A stretch of 64,000 bases of DNA from Neobacillus sp. PS3-34 (GTDB lineage: Bacteria; Bacillota; Bacilli; Bacillales; Cytobacillaceae). Numbering within the stretch: position 1 is the stretch's first letter; the number at the start of each line of letters is the position of its first letter. Positions 1 to 11,378 of this stretch are shown in pieces. The translations under genes were made by a program, and so were the position numbers. The notes under the pieces are model-generated. The model was not told where the DNA came from, made no database searches, and saw only the letters and a list, made by a program, of their open reading frames with translations. Location of the stretch: the NCBI RefSeq assembly GCF_030915465.1, contig NZ_CP133267.1:3647001-3711000 (forward strand). Reading direction: 5' to 3'.

Positions 1-1
1 A

Positions 2-379
2 CTTTCCGTTATTCGGATGATCAAATCTTCATTGCAAAATGAAGCGATCAAACTCGGCAACGAGTTATCCGGAGAGGAAGAATTGACTGTCCTTTCTCGC
101 GAAATGAAACAACGCAAAGACTCCCTCCATGAATTTGATAAAGCAGGTCGTGCAGACCTTGTTGAAAAATTGCAATCTGAATTGGCCATTGTTGAAATTT
201 ATATGCCGAAACAGCTTACTGAGGATGAAGTTTCTGAGATTGTAAAAGAAACCATTGCTGAAACAGATGCAACTTCAAAAGCGGATATAGGGAAAGTGAT
301 GGCTGCTATTATGCCGAAAGTAAAAGGCAAAGCAGATGGATCACTTGTAAATAAACTTGTGCAACAACACCTATCATAA
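2..379 (+). CDS. yqeY: GatB/YqeY domain protein, 5' end off the window
   Basis: This is a small helical, charged protein of the GatB/YqeY family, related to the tail domain of the tRNA amidotransferase subunit GatB; its role in Bacillus is not established. The window opens inside the gene: reading in frame from base 2 gives Leu-Ser-Val-Ile-Arg before the Met at base 17, which is the usual internal segment of the family. About 20 N-terminal residues are therefore outside, and the Met at 17 is not the true start. The protein ends in QQHLS, as expected for a ~147-residue family member. It sits upstream of the NfeD/FloA pair, as in B. subtilis, and is followed by a terminator. Confidence 0.9.
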   Translation, partial: LSVIRMIKSSLQNEAIKLGNELSGEEELTVLSREMKQRKDSLHEFDKAGRADLVEKLQSELAIVEIYMPKQLTEDEVSEIVKETIAETDATSKADIGKVMAAIMPKVKGKADGSLVNKLVQQHLS

Positions 380-393
380 TAACCGATATTAAG

Positions 394-420
394 ACCGCAG
401 GCATATGCTTGCGGTTTTTT
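394..420 (+). terminator. Rho-independent terminator after yqeY
   Basis: ACCGCA at 394-399 pairs with TGCGGT at 410-415 around a self-complementary GCATATGC, and six T follow. It closes the yqeY transcript before the NfeD gene. Confidence 0.85.
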
Positions 421-493
421 CGGTATTAAGTGAGAGAAAAATTTACCACTTTGTGAAACTTTATGTAATTCAATACGTATTTATTATTAACTG

Positions 494-1165
494 TTGAAAG
501 AAAGGAGGGCCAAAATAATTGCCGAATGGATTACTGACCCGATTATTATTACCGTATTGCTAACTATCGCTGGCATGGCAATGGTATTAGAGCTTTTTTC
601 TCCACGGATTGGAGTGCCGGGGCTGATTGGAATGGCAGCGCTGCTTCTCTTCTTTTATGGACATCTTTCTGCCGGCCTAGCAGGTGGAGGCACTCTTATA
701 TTATTTATTGCAGGCATCGTTTTAATCTTTTTGGAATTTTTTCTTCCTGGTGCCATAGCGGGAACGCTTGGGATCGCAGCACTGGTAGGCAGCCTGTTTT
801 TAGCGGGAGAGAATACCTTTCAAATGGCAATTTCTATAATCATTTCTATTTTCTTTTCAACCGTTCTCTTCTTTTTATTGATAAAAGTATTTCACAAAAA
901 GATGGTATTGTTTAATAGAATGGTATTATTTGATTCGGCACGAAAGGAAGACGGTTATGTTTCGAATGCAAACCGCTCAGACCTCCTTGGCAGGGAAGGT
1001 GTGGCACTGACTGTATTACGTCCGTCCGGAACTGCTATTTTTAATAGTGAGAGGATTGCTGTTGTTAGTGAAGGAAGCTATATTCCTCAGGACAGCAGGA
1101 TACTGGTTGTTAAAGTAGAAGGTGCAAGGATTGTTGTCAGGGAAATGGAGAGAAAATCAGTATAA
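494..1165 (+). CDS. yqeZ: NfeD-type membrane protein, short form without protease domain
   Basis: The protein matches the C-terminal part of YqeZ: about four hydrophobic membrane segments (residues ~15-135), then a soluble OB-fold NfeD domain that begins around the LGREG motif at residues ~165-170. Partner proteins in this family work with flotillins in membrane microdomains, and floA follows 19 bases downstream. B. subtilis YqeZ is roughly twice as long because of an N-terminal ClpP-like protease domain; nothing resembling it lies between here and yqeY. In-frame TTG 494 has no ribosome site. A good site (AAAGGAGGG, 501-509) sits before AATTGCC at 517-523, so the real start is probably a TTG near 519 hidden by one missing G (TTGGCC). 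The function as FloA partner is inferred from family and position. Confidence 0.8.
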   Translation: MKERRAKIIAEWITDPIIITVLLTIAGMAMVLELFSPRIGVPGLIGMAALLLFFYGHLSAGLAGGGTLILFIAGIVLIFLEFFLPGAIAGTLGIAALVGSLFLAGENTFQMAISIIISIFFSTVLFFLLIKVFHKKMVLFNRMVLFDSARKEDGYVSNANRSDLLGREGVALTVLRPSGTAIFNSERIAVVSEGSYIPQDSRILVVKVEGARIVVREMERKSV

Positions 1166-1184
1166 CTATTAAGGGGGTATAGAA

Positions 1185-2171
1185 ATGGGAAATGAGACAG
1201 TTTTTTTGATCGCTATCATTATCATCGTATTGATATTCCTTGGAATACTATTATCATTTGTACCGGTGATGCTTTGGGTATCAGCGCTTGCTGCAGGAGT
1301 TAGGGTAAGTATTTTTACATTAGTTGGAATGAGGCTTCGCCGTGTTACGCCGAGCCGTGTTATTAATCCATTAATTAAAGCTCATAAGGCGGGAATTAAC
1401 GTGACAACTAATCAACTTGAAAGCCATTACCTGGCAGGCGGGAATGTGGACAGGGTTGTAAATGCCCTTATCGCTGCCCACAGAGCGAATATTGAATTGT
1501 CCTTTGAAAGATGTGCTGCAATTGACCTTGCCGGCCGCGATGTACTTGAAGCGGTCCAAATGAGCGTAAACCCTAAGGTAATTGAAACTCCGTTTATAGC
1601 AGGGGTCGCAATGAATGGTATAGAGGTTAAGGCAAAAGCGAGAATTACAGTCAGAGCCAATATTGAACGGCTTGTTGGGGGAGCAGGAGAAGAAACCGTT
1701 GTTGCGCGTGTCGGGGAAGGTGTGGTATCTACCATCGGTTCTTCTGACAGTCACAGCAAGGTACTGGAAAATCCGGATCTAATTTCCCAAACAGTTTTAT
1801 CGAAAGGATTGGATGCAGGAACAGCCTTTGAAATCCTCTCGATTGATATTGCTGACGTTGATATCGGAAAAAATATCGGTGCAGAACTTCAAACAGAACA
1901 GGCTGAGGCAGATAAAAAGATTGCCCAGGCCAAAGCCGAAGAACGCAGAGCTATGGCGGTTGCGACTGAGCAGGAAATGAAGGCAAAGGTCCAGGAAATG
2001 AGGGCGAAGGTTGTGGAAGCTGAAGCTGAAGTCCCATTAGCCATGGCGGAAGCGCTTAAGTCCGGTAATATGGGTGTAATGGATTATTTGAACTTTAAAA
2101 ACATTTCTGCTGATACGGAAATGAGAGGTTCGATTGGGAAAATGACTGGAGAGAAAAAGGACGGCCAATAA
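1185..2171 (+). CDS. floA: Flotillin-like protein FloA
   Basis: This is a membrane-microdomain scaffold protein of 328 residues, close to the usual ~331. An N-terminal hydrophobic hairpin (residues ~6-50) anchors it to the membrane. It is followed by the SPFH-like domain (the [11 protein letters not shown] stretch near 160) and an Ala/Glu/Lys-rich coiled coil (residues ~230-285) with [12 protein letters not shown] near the end. Flotillins organise lipid domains and affect membrane fluidity and signalling. The start is ATG 1185 with the ribosome site AAGGGGG. It directly follows the NfeD gene, the standard flotillin pairing. Confidence 0.95.
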   Translation: MGNETVFLIAIIIIVLIFLGILLSFVPVMLWVSALAAGVRVSIFTLVGMRLRRVTPSRVINPLIKAHKAGINVTTNQLESHYLAGGNVDRVVNALIAAHRANIELSFERCAAIDLAGRDVLEAVQMSVNPKVIETPFIAGVAMNGIEVKAKARITVRANIERLVGGAGEETVVARVGEGVVSTIGSSDSHSKVLENPDLISQTVLSKGLDAGTAFEILSIDIADVDIGKNIGAELQTEQAEADKKIAQAKAEERRAMAVATEQEMKAKVQEMRAKVVEAEAEVPLAMAEALKSGNMGVMDYLNFKNISADTEMRGSIGKMTGEKKDGQ

Positions 2172-2234
2172 GGAGTATTGAGCAGTCCTTATGAAGCTGT
2201 AAATGTCATTCTGATTAAGAAGGGAGGCGGATTT

Positions 2235-2742
2235 TTGGAATCTTTATTGATTGCGGTTATCATCGGGATAATATCGGTCTTCTATAGCAAGAAAAAGAAG
2301 AAGCAAACGGAAAAGCAGGCTTTTGGTCATATGTTGCGGAAATGAAGAATCTGCTGGATCCTGGGCAAAAAACTACTCAGCAACAGGTCCAACAAAGCCA
2401 TGCCCATGCCTCGGCAACTGCTCCATGGCAGGACAAAAGTCTTTTGAACAGCCTTGAAAAAGAATACAATGAAAAAAAGAAAGAATCGTATAGGAAAAAG
2501 CAAGCAAGCAGCTTAAAGGAGACCAAGCAGGTAAAGAATCAGATAGGCCAATTTCCCATGTCAGGGAAAAATGACGAACCAAGTAAGGCTTCAGAACTTG
2601 AAGTAGAAAGGCAAACCCTTGTCAATGCGGTAATTTGGTCAGAAATACTAGCCCGCCTCGAGCCAAAGTTCCTTATTTACAAAGCAAAAACAAACGGTGA
2701 GTCTGATGAAACAACATTTATCATAGGAAAAAACTGTGCTAG
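2235..2742 (+). CDS. Small membrane-anchored hypothetical protein (yqfB position), frame broken twice
   Basis: The family is not recognised with certainty. From TTG 2235 (site AAGGGAGG) the protein starts MESLLIAVIIG, one hydrophobic anchor, then a Lys-rich cytoplasmic linker. The frame stops at 2345. One added A in GGAAATG (2338-2344) joins it to a charged, Gln/Lys-rich region beginning MKNLLDPG, and a second added A in the run at 2728-2733 brings the stop TAG at 2740-2742. This ends the gene exactly at the base of a terminator hairpin instead of running through it. The repaired product is about 169 residues with one anchor and a disordered, probably coiled tail. Its position matches yqfB, but I do not claim homology. 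Confidence 0.55.
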
Positions 2743-2790
2743 AACCCACCTTCATTTCATACATATGAGATGAAAGGGGGTTCTTTTTTT
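2741..2790 (+). terminator. Long hairpin and T-run just before yqfC
   Basis: AGAACCC...TTTCAT (2741-2760) is complementary to ATGA...GGGTTCT (2765-2784), followed by seven T. The 3' arm contains the yqfC ribosome site (AAAGGGGG, 2773-2780), so the folded form both ends upstream transcription and hides the site in read-through RNA. Confidence 0.7.
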
Positions 2791-3090
2791 ATGGCTAAAA
2801 AGTGGGGGCAGCGCGTCCGAAATTGGATGGCAGAAAAAATGGATCTTCCTCAAGATGTCATGATGGATTTGCCCCGGATCACCATGATTGGGCAAATTCA
2901 TATTTACATCGAGAATCATAGAGGGTTGCTTGGTTTTACAGATCAGGAAGTGAGACTGCTCTTAAAGCAAGGGCAGCTTTTAATAAAAGGCAAAAGTTTA
3001 GTGATTAAGACTATCCTGCCTGAAGAGATTTTATTAGAAGGAAAAATAGACCAGGTTATTTATTTAAATGATGTGGGAGGAGAAAAATGA
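2791..3090 (+). CDS. yqfC: Sporulation protein YqfC
   Basis: This is a 99-residue YqfC-family protein, known as a sporulation gene under the mother-cell sigma factor SigE in B. subtilis; the biochemical role is unknown. Recognisable features are the basic N-terminus, LDLPRITMIG-like strand near residue 25-35, and a C-terminal IKTILPEEILLEG segment resembling a YabP fold. ATG 2791 follows an AAAGGGGG site. The stop overlaps the start of yqfD by four bases (ATGA), so the two are translationally coupled. A candidate SigE -10 (CATACATAT) lies at 2758-2766, about 30 bases upstream, but I see no matching -35. Confidence 0.85.
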   Translation: MAKKWGQRVRNWMAEKMDLPQDVMMDLPRITMIGQIHIYIENHRGLLGFTDQEVRLLLKQGQLLIKGKSLVIKTILPEEILLEGKIDQVIYLNDVGGEK

Positions 3091-4279
3091 AAAACCAGTG
3101 GCTTGAATTTTTTAATGGAAGTGTCACCGTTAGAGTAGCTGGAAGGGGGATAGAACGTTTCATAAACGTCTTGATCAGGAACGGACTTCATATCTGGAAT
3201 GTGAAGAGACATGGGACGGAAACAGCAACCTTTACAATCAGATTAAAGGACGCTTTGCAAATCAGGCGCTATGCAAGAAAGAGTGAGTGCTCGATTGAGT
3301 TCCTGCAGCGTCGTGGGGCTCCTTTCCTGCTAAAACGATCATTAAAAAATGGCGGATTTTTATTAGGGGGAGCTATTTTTTGTTTCATTGTCCTTTTTTT
3401 ATCGAATTTAATCTGGGGAATCGAGATAAAAGGTGCCAAGCCGGCAACAGAATACCAAATACGCAAAGAGCTGGATAAAATGGGAGTTAAAATTGGGAAA
3501 ATGCAATTTCTTGTAGATAATGTAGAGGCGATCCAAAGAAAACTAACTAATAATATAGGAGCTCTTACATGGGTTGGTGTGGAATTAAAAGGGACAACCT
3601 ATCATCTTCAGGTGGTAGAAAAGAAGCAGCCTAAAAATCCAGAGGTATTGTCCCCGCAAAATTTAGTTGCCAAAAAGAAAGCGATCATCGTAAATATGTT
3701 TGTAGAAAATGGAAAACAAGTCGTTGATGTTAATGACCATGTCCAACAAGGACAGCTGCTCGTCTCCGGATTAATCGGGAAAGAAGGTCGCCGCTGAAGG
3801 CTGTGGCTGCAAAAGGCGAAATATGGGGTGAAACCTGGTATAGAAGCGATGTTGAATTGCCACTGGCAACTACCTTTAAAGTGTTTAACGGAAATGAACA
3901 GCAAAAGCATTCGTTGTTAATTGGAGGCATTGAAATTCCGGTGTGGGGTTTTCAAAAGGTGAAATTCAGGGAATATGAAACGGAGACTAACAAACATATC
4001 ATTCATTTTTTAAAATGGAAGCTCCCTATATCGTACGTTAACAAGACCTTTAGGGAAAAAGAAGATATTACCCGGACCTACTCAAAAGAAGAAGCGGTAA
4101 AAATGGCCGTAGAAATTGCGAAAAAGGATATAAAAAACCGACTGGATGAAGATGCTAGGATTAAAGATGAAAAAATTTTACACCAAGTGTTTAAGAATGG
4201 TAAAGTGTCATTATCAGTCCATTTTCAGATTATCGAAAATATTGCAAAAGGACAACCCATAACTCAAGGAGACTCGTGA
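3087..4279 (+). CDS. yqfD: Sporulation protein YqfD, one frameshift
   Basis: This is a stage IV sporulation-type membrane protein of ~397 residues when repaired, the usual YqfD length. The N-terminal soluble part contains RGIERFINVL near residue 20, a single membrane segment (~85-110, AIFCFIVLFL) follows, then a large domain outside the membrane. The frame stops at 3795-3797. Adding one G to GG at 3786-3787 gives GKEG-S-PLKAVAAKGEIWGE and restores the family sequence through to 4279. It is coupled to yqfC upstream and abuts phoH directly downstream. Its function in the forespore-engulfment stage is unknown in detail. Confidence 0.85.
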
Positions 4280-5238
4280 ATGACAGAAAAGTTAAATACC
4301 ATCAATGTACAGCTTGAAAATCCAAACGAGGCATTCGCCCTCTTTGGCAATTCTGATTCTAACCTAAAAATTATCGAGCAGGAGCTGCAGGTATCAATTG
4401 TTACGAGAGGGGAGTCACTCAGCCTTTCGGGTGATCCAGATAAGGTAGATCTTGCAGAAAAAATTTTAGACAAGTTGATTTTCATTATCCGCAAGGGAAT
4501 TAATATCAGCCAGAGGGATGTTATTTATGCGATCCAGATGGGCCAAAAAGGCACCCTGGACTACTTTGAAAACCTTTACGATGAGGAAATCGCCAAAAAT
4601 GCCAAGGGCAAATCAATCCGCATTAAAACACTAGGTCAGAGATATTATATATCTGCAATAAAGAAAAATGATCTTGTTTTTGGAATAGGCCAGCTGGAAC
4701 GGGTAAGACTTATCTGGCAGTTATCATGGCTGTAAATGCCTTGAAAAACGGAGAGGTCAATAAAATCATACTGACTCGCCCAGCTGTAGAAGCAGGAGAA
4801 AGCCTGGGTTTCCTACCAGGGGATCTCAAAGAAAAGGTCGATCCTTATTTAAGGCCTCTGTATGACGCGCTGCATGACGTTTTAGGTATGGAACATACAC
4901 TTAGACTCATTGAGCGCGGAACAATCGAGATTGCCCCTCTAGCCTATATGAGAGGACGTACGTTGGATGAGGCATTTGTCATTCTGGATGAAGCGCAAAA
5001 TACAACCCATGCACAGATGAAAATGTTCCTGACTCGCCTTGGTTTCAGTTCCAAAATGGTCATTACCGGTGACCGTACGCAGGTAGACCTCCCTAAAGGG
5101 GTTAAATCTGGTTTAATCGTAGCTGAAGATGTCCTAAAAGAAGTCAACGGGATTTCCTTCGTTTACCTCGATAAGAGTGATGTTGTAAGGCACCCGCTTG
5201 TTGGCAGGATTATTCAAGCCTATGAAAAGAGTGAATAA
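4280..5238 (+). CDS. phoH: PhoH-family ATPase, one frameshift in Walker A
   Basis: This is a PhoH/YbeZ-type P-loop ATPase of about 319 residues, probably linked to RNA metabolism with its neighbour YbeY, as the pair are conserved partners. An N-terminal KH-like segment (residues 1-110) precedes the ATPase domain. The frame breaks inside the nucleotide-binding loop: one extra C at GGCC 4688-4691 turns the sequence into [14 protein letters not shown], the standard motif. Walker B is intact ([10 protein letters not shown], ~positions 4972-5001), followed by [11 protein letters not shown]. The break cannot be biological unless the ATPase is dead. A strong terminator follows at 5247. Confidence 0.92.
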
Positions 5239-5246
5239 GCGATCAA

Positions 5247-5276
5247 AAAAGGGCTGTTCTAAAGAACGGCCCTTTT
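5247..5276 (+). terminator. Rho-independent terminator after phoH
   Basis: AAAAGGGC-TGTTCT pairs with AGAAC-GGCCCTTTT around a short AA loop. It separates the floA-phoH operon from pgpH. Confidence 0.85.
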
Positions 5277-5479
5277 AATTTACTCGAAAAAATAGTATAG
5301 CTTTTTTAAAACCACAAAGATGTCTCGCTCAATCTTTCCAGTATCTAGTCTATTGCTGAGAATAAAATAGCTGCTTATTATACCTTATCCCGTTTTGAGG
5401 GTGAAAGTTAGCAATAAAACTGTTATCATTTTACATAAAGCGAAATACAAAGTTTTGGAGGGTTTTGGAGGGGGCTTAA

Positions 5480-7641
5480 TTGGATAAGATTCAGCAATAT
5501 TTCAGCAGAATTCGAAAGCTGCTGGATATAACATTTTTTCGGATATTATTTTTTCTTGCTCTAGGCTGCCTTTTATATGTGGCGATGTTCAATAATATAA
5601 GGCCGGAGAAGCTCGATCTCAGCCTGTTCAAAGTTGCCCAAAAAACCATCCGTTCTCCTGGCACCGTGGAAGATAAGCTGAGCACACTTAAGAAACGGAA
5701 GGATGCACTTGACCAGGTTCAGGACGTATATATCCTAAAAAAAGAGTACACTCAAAATCGGGTAGATTTAATCACTTCCATATTTGATTCCGCATCTGAA
5801 GTAAACGATGAAATAAAAGATCAAATGCAAAACGGAGTAGAAGGAAAACAAAAACCGCTTGAACCAACTTCTGCTGAAAAAACGGAAAAATTAAAAGCAA
5901 AATTGACACCAAGTGTTACTAAGGATATTTCAGACCAGGTTTTCTCAAGTTTGATACAAGCAAGCAAAGAAGATCTATCGATTGCCAAGGACTTAACCGT
6001 TACGGCGATTAACAATATTATGAGCAAGAGAATTTCTGCGGATAATGTTGAAAATGCTAAAAAGAGAGTGGAAGAGGAATTGAAGTATTCTACTCTAGAC
6101 AGTGATTTGAAAAGTGCTGCCGTTGAACTAGGGAGATATGCTACCGTTCAGAATGAATTTTATGATCCTGTTGCAACAGAGGAATTAAGGAAGCAGGCTG
6201 CGGAAAACGTGGAACCGGTTAAGATCCTTCAGGGGCAGATCCTTGTCGAAGAGGGCGAGCTGATAAACCGGGAAATTTACAGACAGCTTAAGCTGGTCGG
6301 ACTGCTTAACAATGATAAGTCCCCTAAGCCTTTTTTGGCCTGGCATTAATTATCATCATTATTTTGTCAGCCATTTATTATTACTTTTATCAGCTGAAGG
6401 CACAGCCCGATAAAAGACAAACCTACTTGCTGCTATTTGGCTTAATCTTTGCACTTTCGATCTTCATAATGAAAATGGTAAGCTTGCTGCATGAACTGAA
6501 TTACTCCGAGATTGGCTATATTTTTCCTGCAGCAATGGGAGGCATGCTCATTAAGATCCTGATTGATGAAAGACTGGCTATTCTTACTTCCATTATTTTG
6601 TCAGTGTGCGGGAGTATCATTTTTAATGAAGGAATAAACGGTACAATGAATATTTCAGTTGGAATATATATACTTTTCAGCTGTCTAGGCGGGGTTCTAT
6701 TTTTAAGCACTAAAAACCATCGATCTAAAATTTTGCAGGCGGGCTTATTTGCTGCTTTAATCAACCTGTTAACATTATTATCGCTAATGTTTTTGCGAAA
6801 TGGACAATATTCTGGAATGGAATATGGTTTTTATTTGATTGCGGCGCTTGCATCGGGTATTGTGTCTGCAGTGCTATGTATCGGTTTTTTGCCCTTTTTG
6901 GAAGCCAGCTTTGGGATTCTCTCTACCATGAGGCTAATTGAGCTTTCTAATCCAAATCATCCGCTATTAAGAAAAATATTGACCGAAGCACCGGGAACGT
7001 ATCATCATAGCGTAATGGTTGCCAATCTGGCCGAGTCAGCATGTGAGGCGGTCGGAGCAAATGGATTGCTGGCGAGAGTAGGCTGTTATTATCATGATAT
7101 TGGAAAAACGAAAAGACCGCTATTTTTCATTGAAAACCAAATGAACAGGGATAATCCTCATGACCGTCTGCCTCCAGAAAAAAGTGCCCAAATTATCATT
7201 GCCCATGCCGCAGATGGGGCATCGATATTAAGGAAATATCATATGCCAAAGGAAATCGTTGAAATTGCCGAACAGCATCATGGAACCTCACTGCTGAAAT
7301 TTTTCTTTCATAAAGCGAAACAGGCAAATCCTGAAACCACTGAAAATGAATATCGATACTTCGGCCCTAAGGCACAGACAAAGGAAACAGCGATAATCGG
7401 GATTGCTGATAGTGTGGAGGCAGCTGTTCGTTCACTGTCACAGCCAACTCCTGAACAGATCGAGTCTCTTGTCAAGGCTATTACAGCTGATCGGCTGCAG
7501 GATGGGCAATTAAATGAGTGTGACCTAACATTGAAGGAGCTTGAAATCGTAATTTATACGTTATGTGAAACATTAAAAGGAATTTTCCACTCCAGGATCG
7601 AGTATCCTGAAATGACAAAACAGAAGGTGAAAAATGCATGA
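5480..7641 (+). CDS. pgpH: Cyclic-di-AMP phosphodiesterase PgpH (7TM-HD), one frameshift
   Basis: This is a membrane HD-domain phosphodiesterase that degrades c-di-AMP, the essential second messenger controlling potassium and osmotic balance. TTG 5480 has the site GGAGGGGG. Order: one N-terminal membrane segment (~20-40), an extracytoplasmic 7TMR-HDED domain (~45-280), seven membrane segments (~285-480), then the HD domain with [11 protein letters not shown] and the YYHDIGK metal site. The frame stops at 6349. Restoring one T in the six-T run 6331-6336 gives [18 protein letters not shown], the first membrane segment of the bundle. The repaired length is ~720 residues (B. subtilis 711). ybeY overlaps the stop by ATGA. 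Confidence 0.93.
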
Positions 7642-8108
7642 AATTGATGATCGATTTTTTAGATGAAACAAATGAAGTTGGAGAAGAACAGACAGGTGAA
7701 ATTGAAAACCTTTTGAATTTTGCTGCTGAAAAGCTAAAAGTGGATGATGGTAGCGAACTGTCTATTACCTTTGTATCAAACGAACGCATCCAGGAAATTA
7801 ATCGTGAATACAGGGATAAAGATAAACCGACAGATGTTATTTCATTTGCGATGGAGGAATTGGGAGAAGGCGAAATCGAATTGATTGGAGCTGACATGCC
7901 GCGTGTTTTGGGAGATATTATTATTTCCGTAACGAGAGCTGAGGAACAGGCAGAGGAATACGGGCATTCCTTTAAACGCGAACTTGGCTTTCTGGCTGTC
8001 CATGGCCTGCTGCATCTTTTAGGCTATGATCACGAAACAGAGGAGCAGGAAAAAGAAATGTTTACTCTTCAAAGGGAAATTTTAGATGAGTTCGGGCTTT
8101 CAAGGTAA
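7638..8108 (+). CDS. ybeY: Endoribonuclease YbeY
   Basis: This is a zinc-dependent endoribonuclease for 16S rRNA 3'-end maturation and ribosome quality control. The zinc site [11 protein letters not shown] (three His) lies near residues 119-129 of 156, and DVISFAM is the conserved strand before it. The length is typical. The ATG overlaps the pgpH stop, and the 3' end overlaps the dgkA start by 23 bases, so the three genes form one translationally coupled unit. Confidence 0.95.
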   Translation: MKLMIDFLDETNEVGEEQTGEIENLLNFAAEKLKVDDGSELSITFVSNERIQEINREYRDKDKPTDVISFAMEELGEGEIELIGADMPRVLGDIIISVTRAEEQAEEYGHSFKRELGFLAVHGLLHLLGYDHETEEQEKEMFTLQREILDEFGLSR

Positions 8109-8490
8109 AAAACCGCCGCAGCCCTTTTCCCTCTTTAAATCCTTCTCAGTTGCAATCGAAGGAATTTTGGGAGCTATAAAAAAAGAAAGAAATATCCGCA
8201 TCCACCTGTTTGCAGCTGTTGCAGTAATTATCCTTTCTATATATTTTTCTATCTCCGCAATTGAATGGATTTGTATTGCTCTTGCAATAGGCGGCATGCT
8301 TTCGTTGGAATTGCTTAACAGTGCGATTGAAAGGGTAGTTGACATGGTAACCACCGATTACCACCCTCTTGCAAAACAAGCGAAGGATATGGCAGCCGGA
8401 GCGGTTTTTGTATTTGCTATTATAACAGTGGTGATTGGTATAATCATTTTTATTCCTAAAATTTTATCCTTGCTAGGGCATCTGTTTTAA
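8086..8490 (+). CDS. dgkA: Undecaprenol/diacylglycerol kinase family DgkA
   Basis: This is a small integral membrane lipid kinase; Gram-positive members phosphorylate undecaprenol to recycle the cell-wall lipid carrier. The 134 residues contain three predicted membrane helices. The active-site helix [13 protein letters not shown] carries the conserved Glu/Asn residues, and the cytoplasmic RNIRIHLF segment follows the first amphipathic helix. ATG 8086 has an AAAGGGA site nine bases upstream inside ybeY. It is the usual neighbour of ybeY and cdd in Bacillus. Confidence 0.92.
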   Translation: MSSGFQGKKPPQPFSLFKSFSVAIEGILGAIKKERNIRIHLFAAVAVIILSIYFSISAIEWICIALAIGGMLSLELLNSAIERVVDMVTTDYHPLAKQAKDMAAGAVFVFAIITVVIGIIIFIPKILSLLGHLF

Positions 8491-8645
8491 GTGAAATTAT
8501 AATCGATTTGAAAACGGTAACAGCTTTCGTTAAAATGACTAAGCAGGCAAACTTCAGGAAACGAATTATTATGTGAAAATTCTAAATTTTTATATTACGT
8601 TTTCGCTACAAGTGATGAAATTAATTGAATTTTGAGTTAAAATAA

Positions 8646-9988
<1,343 letters not shown>

Positions 9989-10144
9989 TTTACAGCCTTA
10001 ATTAGGTTATTATTTGTTTCTGAAAAATATGCATGGTCAAGATTAGCAGTTTTTTGTACTCATGATTTTAGGGAAGCAGGCTATGATAAATATAAGGTTT
10101 TGAATTTAATATGCTAGTCTAAATATTGAAAGGTGGGGTTTTCA

Positions 10145-10288
10145 ATGTTGGATTTTACCTGGAAGGTTTTTAGCGAAACAGGTAACATTGACACATATCT
10201 TCTCTTTAAGGAACTTGAGAAGGACAGACAAGAAATACCCGGTTATCTGGATGATGAGCTAGCACACATGGATTCGCCCATTTCATAA
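10145..10288 (+). CDS. yqzL: YqzL family small protein
   Basis: This is a 47-residue protein (MLDFTWKVFS...) of the YqzL family, always found between era and recO in Bacillus; its function is unknown. The ribosome site GAAAGGTGGGG lies 8 bases before ATG 10145. It is acidic and probably helical (LLFKELEKDRQE). I recognise it by both sequence pattern and position. Confidence 0.85.
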   Translation: MLDFTWKVFSETGNIDTYLLFKELEKDRQEIPGYLDDELAHMDSPIS

Positions 10289-10321
10289 GTTTGTCCCGCT
10301 TTAATTGGATGGTGACCGCGG

Positions 10322-11073
10322 ATGCTTGAAAAATGCGAAGGCATCGTCATTAGAACAACAGATTATGGTGAAACAAATAAAGTTGTGACTTTATATACCC
10401 GGGAATGGGGAAAATTTGCAATGATGGCGAGGGGCGCTAAAAAAACGAACAGCCGCCTCTCTGCTGTCATCCAACTGTTCACCCATGGTTATTTTCTCGT
10501 TCAAAAAGGGACGGGCATGGGAAGCTTGCAGCAAGGGGAAATGATTTCTTCCATGCGTTCCATCCGGGAAGATATTTTTTTAACTGCTTATGCAAGCTAC
10601 ATTGTGGAATTAACAGACAAAAGCACGGAAGACCGTAAACCAGATCCATATTTGTTTGAATTGCTTTTTCAAACATTAAATTATATGAACGAAGGCTATG
10701 ACCTTGATGTTATGATGAATATTTATGAAATAAAAATGCTGAATGTTCTAGGGCTGCACCCGACGCTTAACCAATGCTCGGTGTGCGGAAGCACCGATGG
10801 ACATTTTTCCTTTTCCATCCGGGAGGGCGGCTTGCTCTGCCATCGCTGCCTGGATAAAGACCCATACCATTTTAAAATTTCTTCATCAACAGTGAAATTA
10901 TTAAGATTATTTTATTATTTTGATCTTTCAAGGCTTGGAAATATTTCGGTCAAAGAAGAAACCAAAGCAGAATTAAAAAAAGTGATATCTGCTTATTATG
11001 AGGAGTACTCAGCCTTCACCTCAAATCGAAAAAATTCCTCAATTCAATGGGGAACTTCAAGGGGTTGCTTTAG
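10322..11073 (+). CDS. recO: DNA repair protein RecO, frameshift near the C-terminus
   Basis: RecO is the recombination mediator that loads RecA with RecF/RecR and anneals strands. It has an N-terminal OB fold (residues 1-80), then a helical domain with a zinc finger made of CSVCG and CHRCLD at ~148-180. Around 11012-11014 (AGCC) one missing base derails the end. Adding G restores [15 protein letters not shown], the typical RecO tail, and stops at TAG 11071-11073, giving ~250 residues. The unrepaired frame would run to 11104 with an unrelated tail. Confidence 0.93.
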
Positions 11074-11139
11074 ACAGTACCTAGCTTCAGCTTTTCAGGG
11101 TTGACAAGATTTTCTGTTTTCGGTAATATTTCTTTAACA

Positions 11140-11346
11140 TGAATAGCTGCATTGACGGAAAGTAGTACTTGGCCATCTTTGTAATAGCGAATCCGGGATA
11201 GTGGAAGCCGGGGTATGAGGACCTGAGGAAGGCGTTTCAGAGCAGCATTTTCAAAACCAAAGAGGCTGCTTTTGCAGCAATTAGGGTGGAACCGCGGGTA
11301 ACTCTCGTCCCTATGCTTAATGCATAGAGCCGGGAGTTTTTTGTTT
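11140..11346 (+). promoter_or_regulatory. T-box riboswitch, glycine specifier, upstream of glyS
   Basis: Stem I closes GCTGC (11146-11150) with GCAGC (11242-11246). Inside are GGAAAGTAGTA (GA motif side) and the distal loop region GGGATAGTGGAAGCCGG. On the 3' side of the specifier loop, GGC at 11231-11233 is a glycine codon preceded by GAGGAA, matching the downstream gene. Stem III is GCTGC-TTTT-GCAGC. The T-box AGGGTGGAACCGCGGGT begins at 11283. A competing terminator, ACTCTCG...CGGGAGT plus a T-run, spans 11301-11346. Uncharged tRNA-Gly should stabilise the antiterminator and switch glyS on. Confidence 0.93.
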
Positions 11347-11378
11347 TTTTCAAAAATTTAAAACATAAAGGAGCTAGA

